Source of the DNA: Microbacterium sp. 11MF
GTDB taxonomy: Bacteria > Actinomycetota > Actinomycetes > Actinomycetales > Microbacteriaceae
Reading direction: 5' to 3'
DNA: 64,000 nucleotides
Assembly (NCBI RefSeq): GCF_000383475.1
Contig: NZ_KB911459.1
Span: 62,001 to 126,000 of the forward strand
The position numbers were made by a program, and so were the translations under genes. The notes beneath the pieces were generated by a model. It saw only the letters and a list, made by a program, of their open reading frames with translations, ran no database searches and was not told the DNA's origin. Of this stretch, positions 17,207-27,394 are shown in pieces (position 1 is the first letter of the stretch; each line of letters begins with the position of its first letter).

Positions 17207-18201
17207 GTCAGGTCCACCTTCTCGTCGGGGAACACGCGGCGCTGGATCCACGTCACGACCAGCACGATCGCCAGCAGGACGACGGCCATGGCCGAGGCCA
17301 GTCCGACCTGGCGGAAGGAGAACGCGGTCTGCAGGGTCTGGATGACGAAGGTCGCCGACCCGTTGGCGCCGCCGGTCATGATGAACGGCACCTCGAACAC
17401 CGACAGGCTGCCGGCGATGGCGAGGATGAATGACAGTCCGATGATGCGACGGATGCCGGGGGCGATGATCGACCAGAACTGCTGCCACTTGTTGGCGCCG
17501 TCCAGTTCCGCGGCTTCGTAGAGCTCGCGGGGGATCGACTGGATCGCGCCGAGGAAGAGCACGAAGTTCAGTCCCGTGTAGCGCCAGACGGATGTGCCGG
17601 CGAGCGACCAGTTGACGACGTCGGGGTCGCCCAGCCACTTCGGCGGGTCGGCGAGGCCGACCCATCCGAGCACCGTGTCGAGGGTGCCCCCGGGCTGGAA
17701 CAGGTAGAGGAAGACGAACCCGATCGCGACGCCGTTGATCAGGTACGGGAAGAAGAGGATGCCGCGGAACAGGTTCGAGAACCGGGTCGAGAAGCTGAGG
17801 ATCACCGCGAAGTAGAGCGCGATGGCCATCTGCAGGAAGGAGGCGGCGAAGTAGTAGAGGCTCACCCAGAAGACGCTGAAGATGCGCGGATCGGTGAAGA
17901 CCTGCACGTAGTTGTCGATGCCGACGAGGTTCTTCTCGAGGTCGATGCCGTCCCAGTCGGTGACCGAGTAGTAGAAGAGGTTCAGCGCCGGCCAGTAGGT
18001 GAACAGGAGGAGGAGGCCGACCGCCCCGGAGAGGAACAGCCAGGGGGTCAGCCGTTGCACGATCCCGCGTCCCGCCCGGCGCGACCCGCTGCCGGGGGCG
18101 CCGGATGCGCGGCGTGTGCCGCGCATCCGACGTCCTCGGGCGGGTGCGGACAGGACCGCAGGGGCATCCGCGGGTGCGGAGCCGGAAGCTGCGATCGCCA
18201 T
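17203..18201 (-). CDS. Sugar ABC transporter permease, MalF type
   Basis: A 332-aa permease with a basic, Ala/Gly-rich cytosolic N-terminus (about 50 residues), six helices and the coupling motif ELYEAAELDGANKWQQFW. It pairs with the following MalG-type permease. The ATG at 18201 lies 14 bp after the binding-protein stop. The long basic leader contains several RR pairs and is unlike the rest of the protein; a later start cannot be excluded. Confidence 0.86.
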   Translation of the reverse strand: MAIAASGSAPADAPAVLSAPARGRRMRGTRRASGAPGSGSRRAGRGIVQRLTPWLFLSGAVGLLLLFTYWPALNLFYYSVTDWDGIDLEKNLVGIDNYVQVFTDPRIFSVFWVSLYYFAASFLQMAIALYFAVILSFSTRFSNLFRGILFFPYLINGVAIGFVFLYLFQPGGTLDTVLGWVGLADPPKWLGDPDVVNWSLAGTSVWRYTGLNFVLFLGAIQSIPRELYEAAELDGANKWQQFWSIIAPGIRRIIGLSFILAIAGSLSVFEVPFIMTGGANGSATFVIQTLQTAFSFRQVGLASAMAVVLLAIVLVVTWIQRRVFPDEKVDLT

Positions 18202-18215
18202 CGTGGATGCCTCTC

Positions 18216-19532
18216 TCAGCCGAGCTTCTTCGCCGATGCGCCCCAGCGCTCGTTGAGTTCGGCGAAGTAGCTGTCCTTGTCGCCGTCGGCGGCGCCGCGG
18301 GCGATGTCGACGAGCTTCTGGCGGTAGAGCGGGCCGTAGAGGTCGATCTGCGAGTCGTCGGCGATCGCGTTGATCAGACCCTCCTTGCCGGCGGGGGCGG
18401 GATTGATCTCCATGAGCTCGACTCCCGAGTCCTCGAATCCGGCGAGGTTGGCGGGGAGCGGCTTGTCGATGACGGGGGACAGCATGCCCTGCGCCTCCGT
18501 GTAGCCGGAGTCGGCGGCGACCCACTGGATCCACGCCCACGCGGCGGCCTTCGCCTTCGAGTGCTTGCTCACGGCGAGGTTGTAGTCGCCGCCGATGACG
18601 GCGTACTGGGTGCCGTCGACGTTGGCCGGGAAGGCCATGTAACCGATGTCGTCGGCCGAGCCGCCGTTCGCCTCGGCGGCCGCCTGCATCTGCGAGATGG
18701 CCCACGAGCCGAGCGGCATCGTGGCGATCTTGCCGGTGCCGAGGTCGACCTTGGACTGCTCCCAGTTGGTGGTGAGCGGGTCCTCCTCCGTGAGTCCGGC
18801 CGCGACCGTGTCGTAGAGGAAGGAGTCGACCGCGTAGGTGTCGGTGCCCTCGGTCCACGGCGCGGGGTTCTCCGCCATCGTGATGGGGGCGTCGGGGTCG
18901 TGCGTGATAGAGCCGAGGTTCCCGAAGGCCTGCGTGAGCGGCCAGCCATCCTTGTAGTTGGTGTACATCGGGATCGCGTCGGTGTTGTCTTTCACCTTCT
19001 GCAGCGTGTCGAGCCAGCCGGCCTCGTCGGTGGGCAGGTCGGTGATCCCCGCCGCGTCGAAGACCTTCTTGTTGTAGACGATGCCGTTGGCGTTGCCGCC
19101 GAAGGCGATGCCGTACTGCGTGCCGTCGAAGCTCGCGGCGGGCAGGAAGCGATACGTGTCCTCGAACGACGAGGTCTTGCCGAGCGGCTCGAGGAACTGC
19201 TCGTACTGGTCGGGCTTGATCGCCGGGATGCCGATGACGTCGCCGTAGTTCGTGGTCGACATGCGGGTGAGCATCTCACCGGCGTAGTCGGTGATGCCCT
19301 CGAAGGTCACGGTGACGTCAGGGTACTTCTTGGTGAACTCCTTCGCGTACTTCTCGAAGGTGCCGTCCTCGACAAGGTCGGTGCGCCAGGTGACGACCTT
19401 GATGTCGCCGGCCACCTTTCCGTCGATCGTGTTGTCGCCGGCGGGCTGTGTGCCACCGCCGGCGCAACCGGCGAGGGCGATGCCAGCGAGCGTGAGCGTC
19501 GCGGCAGCAACGCCGATCCGTGTGCGTGCCAT
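18216..19532 (-). CDS. Sugar-binding lipoprotein of the mannoside ABC importer, family 1
   Basis: A 438-aa extracellular binding protein. The signal peptide ends in the lipobox LAGCAG at about residue 22, and the body has the family 1 features TWRTDLVEDGTFEKYAKEF and GIPAIKPDQYEQFL. It is first in an operon with two permeases, a GH2 beta-mannosidase, a GH113-like enzyme and a kinase, so manno-oligosaccharides are the expected ligand. The ATG is preceded by AGGAG, and an in-frame start further upstream lacks a ribosome site. A promoter lies about 65 bp upstream, facing the divergent lacI-type gene. Confidence 0.86.
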   Translation of the reverse strand: MARTRIGVAAATLTLAGIALAGCAGGGTQPAGDNTIDGKVAGDIKVVTWRTDLVEDGTFEKYAKEFTKKYPDVTVTFEGITDYAGEMLTRMSTTNYGDVIGIPAIKPDQYEQFLEPLGKTSSFEDTYRFLPAASFDGTQYGIAFGGNANGIVYNKKVFDAAGITDLPTDEAGWLDTLQKVKDNTDAIPMYTNYKDGWPLTQAFGNLGSITHDPDAPITMAENPAPWTEGTDTYAVDSFLYDTVAAGLTEEDPLTTNWEQSKVDLGTGKIATMPLGSWAISQMQAAAEANGGSADDIGYMAFPANVDGTQYAVIGGDYNLAVSKHSKAKAAAWAWIQWVAADSGYTEAQGMLSPVIDKPLPANLAGFEDSGVELMEINPAPAGKEGLINAIADDSQIDLYGPLYRQKLVDIARGAADGDKDSYFAELNERWGASAKKLG

Positions 19533-19603
19533 GTGTGCGTCTCCTGTCAGGTTCGTCTTCGAAACCACTCGGGTGCGGGTCGGCAACGGCGCCGACGCGG
19601 CTC

Positions 19604-19632
19604 ACGTTAGACCCCCGACCGACCTCTCACAA
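19604..19632 (-). promoter_or_regulatory. Promoter of the mannoside operon
   Basis: On the minus strand, -35 TTGTGA (plus 19627-19632) and -10 TAACGT (plus 19604-19609) are separated by 17 bp. This leaves a 5' leader of about 65 bases. GTCTGGACTTGTCC-like sequence sits just upstream. Confidence 0.6.
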
Positions 19633-19650
19633 GGCTTCGATGACAGCGCT

Positions 19651-19780
19651 GTCTGGACTTGTCCGAATGTCGATGCACATCCGCGAAATAGCCCTGGGCT
19701 GGGGTTTATTATCTCGGATGCGTCTTTGTGAGGCTTCCGATGTCAGACAAATGTCCATCGTCGTCATTTCTGTCCGGACT
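19651..19780. promoter_or_regulatory. Candidate LacI operator cluster between divergent genes
   Basis: The intergenic region contains GTCTGGACTTGTCC (19651-19664), the palindrome GACAAATGTC (19746-19755) and TGTCCGGACT (19771-19780), all built from GTCC/GGAC or GACA/TGTC half-sites. They lie between the LacI-type gene and the binding-protein promoter, where autoregulation and sugar control would act. Which of them is the true operator cannot be decided from sequence alone. Confidence 0.4.
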
Positions 19781-19805
19781 GCTATCGTGGGCGGCGGGAG
19801 GCACG

Positions 19806-20810
19806 ATGACGGTGCAGCAACGGGCCACGCTCGACGACGTCGCGCGGCTGGCCGGAGTCAGCTCCAAGACGGTCTCACGGGTCTTCGCGCAGCGGGAGCT
19901 CGTCGCACCGCAGACGGTCGAGCGGGTCCTCGCCTCGGCGAAGCGGCTGCGCTTCCGGCCCAACAGCCTCGCGCAGGGGCTGCGCCGTGGGGGCAGCCGC
20001 ACGGTCGGCTTCATCATCGGCGAGCTGAGCAACCCGTTCTACTACAAGGTCGCCGCCGGTATCGAGAAGGAGCTCTCCGCGCACGGGTTCAGCCTTGTCG
20101 TCGCCACCACCGACGACACCGAAGAGGGCGAGGGGCGCGTCGCCGATGCGCTCCTGGCGCAGCGCGTCGGAGCGCTGCTGCTCATCCCCGTCGGCGAGGA
20201 CCAGTCCTACCTCGAGGGGGAGCGTCAGCTCGGGACCCCGGTCATCGCCATCGACCGCCCGGCCCGCAACCTCGCTGCCGATTCGATCGTCCTCGACAAC
20301 CGCGCGGCCGTCCTCGAGGCGACCCGTCGGCTGACGGCGCTCGGTCACCGGCGCATCGCCTACGTCTGCAACCCGGCATCCGTCTGGACGCAGTCCGAGC
20401 GTCTCGCCGGCTACCGCCAGGCGATGGCCGAGGCGGGCATCGAGGCGGGGCGGTGGGAGATGCTGGGCGACGACCTGTCGATCCCGCCGCGGGAACTCGT
20501 GCAGCGCCTCTGGCAGCAGGATGCCTCGCCGACGGCCATCATCGCCGGCAACAACCGGGTGACGGTCGGCGCACTGCGCGCGCTGAAGGCGCGCGACGAT
20601 CAGCGGACGGCGCTCATCGGCTTCGACGACTTCGACACCGCGGACGTGCTCGGTGTCTCGGTCATCTCATACGACCCGCTCGAACTGGGGCGACGCGCGG
20701 CCACCCTCGCGATGGAGCGCATCGGCGACCCCTCCGGCTTCGTGCGTCAGATCACCCTGCCGACGTGGATCATCGAGCGGGGCACCGGCGAGCGTCCGCC
20801 GGTCGACTGA
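19806..20810 (+). CDS. LacI-family transcriptional regulator of the mannoside cluster
   Basis: A 334-aa repressor with an N-terminal HTH and hinge (TLDDVARLAGVSSKTVSRVFA, then RLRFRPNSLAQGLRRG) and a periplasmic-binding-protein-like ligand domain (TVGFIIGELSNPFYYK onward). The start at 19806 has GGGAGG 7 bases upstream; an earlier in-frame ATG would add 26 unrelated residues. It is divergent from the mannoside operon and probably represses it until a mannoside is present. Its stop is only 6 bp from the stop of the convergent esterase gene, with no room for a hairpin. Confidence 0.85.
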   Translation: MTVQQRATLDDVARLAGVSSKTVSRVFAQRELVAPQTVERVLASAKRLRFRPNSLAQGLRRGGSRTVGFIIGELSNPFYYKVAAGIEKELSAHGFSLVVATTDDTEEGEGRVADALLAQRVGALLLIPVGEDQSYLEGERQLGTPVIAIDRPARNLAADSIVLDNRAAVLEATRRLTALGHRRIAYVCNPASVWTQSERLAGYRQAMAEAGIEAGRWEMLGDDLSIPPRELVQRLWQQDASPTAIIAGNNRVTVGALRALKARDDQRTALIGFDDFDTADVLGVSVISYDPLELGRRAATLAMERIGDPSGFVRQITLPTWIIERGTGERPPVD

Positions 20811-20816
20811 GCGGAC

Positions 20817-21785
20817 TCAGACCCGCGCCGCGAGGAACTCGGCCTGCCGCATCCACTGGTACGCCTGGCCGCCCTCGTGCTCGTTGAAGGGGAAGACCTC
20901 GATCTCCTTGTCCGCCCCGGCCCATGCGTTGAAGGCCGCGAACACGGTCGACGGCGGGCAGATCGGGTCGAGCAGGGCGACCGAGAAGAGGGATGCCGCC
21001 TGTGCCCGCGCGGCGAAGCTCACCCCGTCGAAGTACGAGAGGGTCTCGAAGACGCGCTCCTCCGCTCCGCGGTGGACGGCCAGGTACCGCGCGACCTCCT
21101 CGTACGGGTCGCGGCCCGTCATCCCGACGGCGCGCTCGAAGTGGCAGAGAAAGGGCACGTCGGGCATCGCCGCGACGAGATCGTCGCTGAGGGCTGCCGC
21201 CGCGATGGCGATGCCGCCGCCCTGGCTGCCGCCGCACACGGCCACACGGGCGGCATCCACCTCGGGGAGGGAACGCACCGCGTCGATCGCCCGCACCGCG
21301 TCGGTGAACACGCGGCGGTAGTAGTAGGTCTCGGGGTCGTCGATGCCCTGAGTCATGTATCCCGGGAAGGCGGGGCCGGAGCCGTGCGGGTCGGGGGTCG
21401 CCCCGCCCGATCCCCAGGCGCTGCCCTGACCGCGGGTGTCCATGAAGAAGTGCGCGTAGCCGGATGCCGCCCACCCGAGCCGCTCCACCGGCAGACCCCG
21501 GCCCCCGCCGTACCCGTTGAACTCGACGACGGCCGGCAGCGCGCCGTCGCGCGCGGTCGGCAGGAGCAGCCAGCCCTTCACGGGGTCGCCCGCGAAGCCG
21601 GGGAACGTCACGTCGAACGCCTCGATGCCCCGCAGGGGCGTCTCGACCGGGGTGACCACCGGCGACCCGCCGGCCTCCCGCGCGCCGGCGATCGTGCTCG
21701 ACCAGAAGTCGTCGAAGTCGGCGGGGATGCGGATCTGGGGACGGTAGTCGCGGAGGTCGGGCAGAGGCAGATCGAAGCGCGGCAC
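20817..21785 (-). CDS. Acetylxylan esterase / cephalosporin-C deacetylase family (CE7)
   Basis: A 322-aa alpha/beta hydrolase with the CE7 hallmarks RGQGSAWGSGG and nucleophile elbow GGSQGGG, preceded by the DDPETYYYRRVFTDAVRAID helix. A catalytic His is expected in FPFNEHEGG. It has no signal peptide, so it would remove acetyl groups from imported oligosaccharides. Next to the mannoside cluster, acetylated mannans are a likely source. The GTG start is preceded by a TAGGGT box 6 bases away, which points to a leaderless transcript. Confidence 0.83.
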   Translation of the reverse strand: MPRFDLPLPDLRDYRPQIRIPADFDDFWSSTIAGAREAGGSPVVTPVETPLRGIEAFDVTFPGFAGDPVKGWLLLPTARDGALPAVVEFNGYGGGRGLPVERLGWAASGYAHFFMDTRGQGSAWGSGGATPDPHGSGPAFPGYMTQGIDDPETYYYRRVFTDAVRAIDAVRSLPEVDAARVAVCGGSQGGGIAIAAAALSDDLVAAMPDVPFLCHFERAVGMTGRDPYEEVARYLAVHRGAEERVFETLSYFDGVSFAARAQAASLFSVALLDPICPPSTVFAAFNAWAGADKEIEVFPFNEHEGGQAYQWMRQAEFLAARV

Positions 21786-21791
21786 GGCCTC

Positions 21792-21797
21792 ACCCTA
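21792..21797 (-). promoter_or_regulatory. Leaderless -10 box of the CE7 esterase gene
   Basis: Minus-strand TAGGGT ends 6 bases before the GTG start codon. No good -35 is visible. Confidence 0.45.
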
Positions 21798-21824
21798 GCG
21801 CCCGGGCGAGCCCCGGCGGAGATA

Positions 21825-21838
21825 TCTCGACATCGAGA
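21825..21838. promoter_or_regulatory. Palindrome upstream of isocitrate dehydrogenase
   Basis: TCTCGACATCGAGA is a perfect 6-2-6 inverted repeat, 62 bp before the icd start and 40 bp before the divergent esterase start. It has the size and symmetry of a dimeric regulator site. The regulator is unknown. Confidence 0.5.
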
Positions 21839-21864
21839 GAAACCGGGGTCGTGCGATACGCTGA

Positions 21865-24117
<2,253 letters not shown>

Positions 24118-24121
24118 TCCC

Positions 24122-24170
24122 AACGAACGGATGCCCCGGCCGCGTCAGCGGGCCGGGGCATCCGTTCGTT
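24122..24170. terminator. Bidirectional terminator between icd and a GNAT gene
   Basis: Perfect 20-bp arms (24122-24141 and 24151-24170) around a 9-base loop. It sits between two convergent genes and should stop transcription from both sides. Confidence 0.8.
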
Positions 24171-24180
24171 CGGGGGAGTG

Positions 24181-24633
24181 TCAGAGCTTGATCTGCGCGA
24201 CGACCTCGCCGTACTCGGTCTCGTCGACGGGAGTGAAGCCGACGCGCTGGAAGAACGCGTCCGGCCCGCCCTCGCCCGCTTCGTAGATGACGTTGACGTG
24301 GTCGAAGCCGCGCGCACGGGCTTCGTCGATGAGCTGGTCGACGGCGTAACGGCCGACGCCGCGGCCCTGGTCGTCGGCATCCACATTGATGCGCCAGAGC
24401 ACCGAACGGAAGTGCTCGTGGGGGGCGTCCGCATCGAACCCGGCACTCACGAAGCCCACGACCTCGTCGCCGTCGAGGATGACGCGCTGCCACGAGGTGG
24501 CGGGATCGACCACGGTCGCCGCGATCGCGTAGCTCTCGGGCGTGACGAACCGTTCCTGGCCCGGCTTGAGGGAGAGCGTGTTCACACCGACGATCGTCGT
24601 CGCCGACAGTTCTTCTACGCGGAGGTCAGCCAT
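24181..24633 (-). CDS. GNAT-family N-acetyltransferase
   Basis: A 150-aa acetyltransferase with the GNAT acetyl-CoA loop in NVDADDQGRGVGRYAVDQL and the C-terminal strand FFQRVGFTPVDE. It transfers an acetyl group from acetyl-CoA to an unknown amine. The region HEHFRSVLWRI resembles SpeG/diamine-type family members, which is weak evidence for polyamine substrates. The ATG at 24633 follows a minus-strand TAGCCT box by 6 bases, so the transcript is probably leaderless. Confidence 0.8.
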   Translation of the reverse strand: MADLRVEELSATTIVGVNTLSLKPGQERFVTPESYAIAATVVDPATSWQRVILDGDEVVGFVSAGFDADAPHEHFRSVLWRINVDADDQGRGVGRYAVDQLIDEARARGFDHVNVIYEAGEGGPDAFFQRVGFTPVDETEYGEVVAQIKL

Positions 24634-24639
24634 GAGCAC

Positions 24640-24645
24640 AGGCTA
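24640..24645 (-). promoter_or_regulatory. Leaderless -10 box of the GNAT gene
   Basis: Minus-strand TAGCCT ends 6 bases before the ATG at 24633. Confidence 0.45.
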
Positions 24646-24691
24646 ACCGGGATCGCCACGGACTGCATCCGAACGATCGATGCGCTTCGCG

Positions 24692-26116
24692 TCAGGAATG
24701 GATCCAGACGTCGCCGCCGTCAGGCATCCAGTCATAGAGCTTCTTGGCCAGGGCCGGAGGCATGTTGACGCAGCCGGCGCTCATCTGGTTGCCGAAGTTG
24801 TTGTGCCAGTACGCGCCGTGGAAGGCCTGGTTGCCGTTGAAGTACATGACCCACGGAACGTCGGGCTGCGTGTACTTGTTGCCGGTGTCGCGCGACGTGC
24901 CCTTCATGTCCTGCAGGGGGGTGCGCCAGCCGATCGAGTAGTGACCGGTGTACGTCACCGCGCCGTCGCGGCCGCTGGAGATCAGCCAGGTGTCGACGAC
25001 CTTGCCGTTCTCCTTCAGGTAGAGCCGCTGCTCGCCGAGGTCGACCTCGGCGAGTCGGACGGTGCTCACCGTGTCGCGCGGCGTCACATCGACGGGCAGG
25101 TCGTAGGACGCATCGCCGGTGGCGAGCTGGTTGGCGAAGTCGCGGGCGATGCCCGAGGTCTCACCGAGGACGCGGCCGTCCTGGCCCGCGACGACGGTCG
25201 ACAGCACGGTGCCCGCCTCGCTCGTGAGGACGTTGGCGCTCTCGGGGTCCTGGTTGATCTTCGTCGGCAGCGCGTCGACGGCCGCCTGGATCGCCGCGGC
25301 GTCGGCCGTGTAGCCGAACGTGCCGGACTCGTCGGCCGAGACCTGCAGCCAAGACGCGAGGGTCTCGGGTGCCACAGGCACGGCACGGTCGTCGCCGACA
25401 TAGAAGCCGGCCTCGGCGATCATGTCGTTGAGGGTGGTCGCGGTCGCCTCGGCCTCCGTCGTCGTGACGGCCGACGCGACCGGCTCGGGCGTCGGGTCGA
25501 CGCTGGCGGTGGTGGCGCCGTCGGCGAGGGCGGTCTCGAGGGCGGCGCGGACGGCGTCGATCGACACCCCGGTGCCGTCGACCGCCGGTGTCACCGTGTA
25601 CGCGCCGTCCTGGAACGAGACGGCCGCAGGCGTCGGATCGGTGTACGCGTCGGGCAGTGCCGCGCGCAGAGCGGATGCCGCCCGGTCGGCGTCGAGGGTG
25701 ACCTCAGGCGTCCCGTACTCGGCGAACCACGCGGTCACGTTCCACATGGGGCTGCCCGCGAAAGCGGCGTCGGCGACGGCGGAGGCATCGACCGAGGCGC
25801 CGAGATCGGCAGCCGACACGGTCGGGCCGCCGTCACCCAGCGAAACCTCGATGGACGCGAGGCGCGACGAGATCGAGTCGGCAGCGGCTCCCGCGGTCTG
25901 TCCGCCCACCGGCACTCCGGCGGCGGTCGTCCCCGGGGCGATCAGCACGAGCGAGCACACCGTGGCGGCGGCGACGACAGCGGCGACGGGCAGCCCGATC
26001 TTCAGCCACAGACGGCGAGGCCTGGGCGCCGGCTCGGCCGGTGCCCAGCGGACGTCGACGTGCCCACCCGATGCGGGCGTGCCGTCGGCGTCCTGGCGTG
26101 TGATGGTCTCGGACAT
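24692..26116 (-). CDS. Membrane-anchored L,D-transpeptidase (YkuD) with peptidoglycan-binding-like repeats
   Basis: A 474-aa protein with one N-terminal membrane helix (about residues 38-60, after a cytosolic RPRRLWLK stretch), two extracellular peptidoglycan-binding-like segments (about 85-340) and a C-terminal YkuD domain. The catalytic motif is HGAYWHNNF followed by SAGCVNMP with the nucleophile Cys; Ala replaces the usual His/Thr before GC, which is tolerated in some members. It should form 3-3 cross-links or attach proteins in the cell wall. The ATG at 26116 follows GGGGGAG. The next gene upstream is 112 bp away. Confidence 0.88.
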   Translation of the reverse strand: MSETITRQDADGTPASGGHVDVRWAPAEPAPRPRRLWLKIGLPVAAVVAAATVCSLVLIAPGTTAAGVPVGGQTAGAAADSISSRLASIEVSLGDGGPTVSAADLGASVDASAVADAAFAGSPMWNVTAWFAEYGTPEVTLDADRAASALRAALPDAYTDPTPAAVSFQDGAYTVTPAVDGTGVSIDAVRAALETALADGATTASVDPTPEPVASAVTTTEAEATATTLNDMIAEAGFYVGDDRAVPVAPETLASWLQVSADESGTFGYTADAAAIQAAVDALPTKINQDPESANVLTSEAGTVLSTVVAGQDGRVLGETSGIARDFANQLATGDASYDLPVDVTPRDTVSTVRLAEVDLGEQRLYLKENGKVVDTWLISSGRDGAVTYTGHYSIGWRTPLQDMKGTSRDTGNKYTQPDVPWVMYFNGNQAFHGAYWHNNFGNQMSAGCVNMPPALAKKLYDWMPDGGDVWIHS

Positions 26117-26228
26117 CGATCTCCCCCGAGCTGCGGCCCGGCGTTCCCGACTCCACGGGGATCCGGGGTCTCGTCGCCAGGGCGAATGTCGCTTCCGAAA
26201 AGGGTACGCGACGTGGGCTGAATCCGGT

Positions 26229-26657
26229 TCACCGACCGCACAGATCGTGATAATCGGACACCGCCGTGCGGATGCGGTCGGTGGCGTCGGCGAGGCCCGT
26301 GGCGCCGTCGAGGTCGCCCGCCGCGGCATCCGCGGAGGCGTCCGCCAGAACGTCGAATCCGGCGCGGAGGTCGGCGACGATCGCCTCGACGCGTGCATTG
26401 TCGATCGATCCGGAGACCTGGCGCAGCGTCGTGCGGACGGCGGCGGTGGCCGTCGCGGCGGCGGCCGGGTCGGCGGCATCCGCCTCGGCGAAGTCGGTCA
26501 TCGCACCGTCGACGGCGCCCGAGAGGGTCGCGCACGCGGCGGCGACGGTCTGCGTGTCGTGCCGCGGGGCCGCCGGCGTGCACGCGACGGCGATCGCGGC
26601 GATCGCGGCGGCGACGAGGAGGGTGCCCGCGGCGCGGGCGGGGCGGGATGCGGACAC
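26229..26657 (-). CDS. Small predicted lipoprotein of unknown function
   Basis: A 142-aa Ala/Asp-rich protein with a signal sequence ending in VACTPAAP (Cys about residue 27), consistent with a lipid-modified surface protein. Two further Cys (in AAACATL and the C-terminal DLCGR) could form a disulfide. The GTG start at 26657 is chosen because AGGAGG lies 6 bases upstream; the longer open frame lacks such a site. No recognised domain. It lies upstream of the L,D-transpeptidase on the same strand. Confidence 0.6.
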   Translation of the reverse strand: MSASRPARAAGTLLVAAAIAAIAVACTPAAPRHDTQTVAAACATLSGAVDGAMTDFAEADAADPAAAATATAAVRTTLRQVSGSIDNARVEAIVADLRAGFDVLADASADAAAGDLDGATGLADATDRIRTAVSDYHDLCGR

Positions 26658-26764
26658 GTCGGGCCTCCTCGGGTCGGGACCGTTCGAGCCTGTCACGTCT
26701 CCGCTGGAGGAACGGTGGAACCCGGGCTCCGGCCGGGCGGGTGACAGCCCCGCACCGCGGGCCG

Positions 26765-26770
26765 TAGGGT
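26765..26770 (+). promoter_or_regulatory. Leaderless -10 box of a membrane-protein gene
   Basis: TAGGGT ends 6 bases before the ATG at 26777; a GTG at 26771 is the alternative start. Confidence 0.45.
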
Positions 26771-26776
26771 GTGGCC

Positions 26777-27394
26777 ATGCAGCGCACAACGGTGTGGTCG
26801 TGGCTCATCGGCGGTCTCCTGCTCGTCGGGCAGAGCGTGCTCGGCGTGCTCTCCGCCCTCGCCGCCCGCGCGGGAGACGCCGCCTCGGTACCGCTCGAAC
26901 TCGGCGCCGCCGTGCTGGTCGCCGCCGCCTGCGTCGTCTACGCGTTCGGGTTGCGGCCCGAGGAGAGCGTCGTCGCCCGCCGGCCGGCGGGTGTGGTCAT
27001 GCTGCTCTCGCTGGGCGGGTTCGTCCTGGTGCGCGCCGCGTGGTGGGCCGGCCCCACCGGGTACGCCGTCGGTGCGGAGCCGACCGCGGCGCTCAGTGTC
27101 ATCGTCGCTTTCCTCCTGGCCATCGGGGGCGCGATCGCGATCCTCCGCATCGGGGTGATCCCGCGGCCGTGGAGTTGGATCCCGATTGCCGCCATCGGTC
27201 TGGGGCTCGGCCTCGCCACCATGTTCGCCGTGGCGACACTCGTGGCGCCGGGCGCCGGCGGTCCCGTCGGGGTGCTCCCCGCGTCGATCCCGGGTGTCGT
27301 CGGGATCATCTCGATCGTCCTGGCGGTCACGACGCAGCCGTCGCCGGCGCGGCCGTCGGCTTCACCGGCCGGCGCCGCCGTCCGTCACGGCTGA
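26777..27394 (+). CDS. Integral membrane protein of unknown function (about six helices)
   Basis: A 205-aa hydrophobic protein with predicted helices near residues 8-28, 40-60, 70-90, 103-123, 133-155 and 165-185 and a short Pro/Ala-rich tail. Helices 3 and 4 are separated by a loop with WWAGPTGYAVG. No family is recognised. The leaderless start is supported by the TAGGGT box. Its last 10 bases overlap the 3' end of the convergent oxidase gene. Confidence 0.6.
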   Translation: MQRTTVWSWLIGGLLLVGQSVLGVLSALAARAGDAASVPLELGAAVLVAAACVVYAFGLRPEESVVARRPAGVVMLLSLGGFVLVRAAWWAGPTGYAVGAEPTAALSVIVAFLLAIGGAIAILRIGVIPRPWSWIPIAAIGLGLGLATMFAVATLVAPGAGGPVGVLPASIPGVVGIISIVLAVTTQPSPARPSASPAGAAVRHG

